Source: Pseudomonadota bacterium
Lineage (GTDB): Bacteria > Pseudomonadota > Gammaproteobacteria > Burkholderiales > Thiobacillaceae
Direction of reading: 5' to 3'
NCBI GenBank assembly: GCA_021791235.1
Contig: JAJYXA010000225.1
Location: forward strand, 17,000 to 22,013
DNA: 5,014 nt
This document shows, piece by piece, positions 4,886 to 5,014 of the stretch. Numbering within the stretch: the stretch's first letter is position 1; each line of letters opens with the position of its first letter. The position numbers were made by a program, and so were the translations under genes. Below the pieces are notes generated by a model. The model worked only from the letters and a program-made list of their open reading frames with translations, ran no database searches and was not told the DNA's origin.

Positions 4886-5014
4886 ATGACCCCCACACTT
4901 TCCGTAGGCATCGAGGGCATGACCTGCGCGAGCTGCGCAGCGCGGGTGGAGAAGGTGCTCAGGCAATTGCCCGGCGTGACCGAGGCGACGGTGAACTTAG
5001 CCACCGAAACCGCC
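4886..5014 (+). CDS. copA: Copper-exporting P1B-type ATPase, N-terminal heavy-metal-associated domain only
   Basis: The first 43 residues are visible; the gene runs off the right edge. They begin a heavy-metal-associated (HMA) domain: a short beta strand (LSVGIEG), the Cu(I)-binding loop GMTCASC with C14 and C17, a helix ([13 protein letters not shown]), then [13 protein letters not shown]. The wording [12 protein letters not shown] together with VNLATE is typical of N-terminal domains of CopA-type ATPases, inner-membrane pumps that export Cu(I) from the cytoplasm using ATP. A stand-alone CopZ-type chaperone (about 65-70 residues) cannot be excluded because the membrane and ATP-binding parts are outside the window. 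The CueR-like promoter directly upstream supports a copper-induced role. The start at 4886 has AGGAG seven bases before it. Confidence 0.87.
   Translation, partial: MTPTLSVGIEGMTCASCAARVEKVLRQLPGVTEATVNLATETA

Overview
The window is GC-rich bacterial DNA, most likely from a betaproteobacterium of the Burkholderiales/Oxalobacteraceae kind. This is inferred from the base composition, the strong AGGAG-type ribosome sites, and the set of small stress-associated proteins beside a large catalase. No rRNA, tRNA, CRISPR, insertion sequence or phage gene was seen.

Layout: all genes from 1 to 4472 lie on the minus strand. Reading them in transcription order (right to left): a small hydrophilic hypothetical protein (4158-4472); a PRC-barrel protein (3730-4092) with a good intrinsic terminator after it; a 75-residue four-cysteine protein (3362-3589); a small basic protein of the type often annotated 'plasmid stabilization protein', with an Ala/Lys/Arg tail (2929-3249); a small secreted protein broken by one extra A in an A8 tract (2268-2673); its intact secreted paralogue (1589-1981); and the N-terminal 476 residues of a KatE-type clade II haem catalase (1-1430), which runs off the left edge. 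At the right end the direction reverses. A near-ideal MerR-family (CueR-like) copper promoter (4824-4854) drives the first 43 codons of a CopA-type copper-exporting ATPase (from 4886), which runs off the right edge.

The two genes that run off the edges (katE and copA) are the best-identified ones. The minus-strand block looks like a general stress or envelope-stress island: a peroxide-scavenging catalase with several small, poorly characterised proteins, two of them exported. The copper gene is a separate, divergently transcribed unit.

The most interesting material is the pair of secreted paralogues. They share a signal peptide, a repeated 12-residue C-x10-C motif (four copies in total), and a similar block of about 50 bp beginning about 175-180 bp upstream of each start codon. 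One of the pair is frameshifted exactly inside the first motif, and removing one A restores the motif with the same Cys-Cys spacing.
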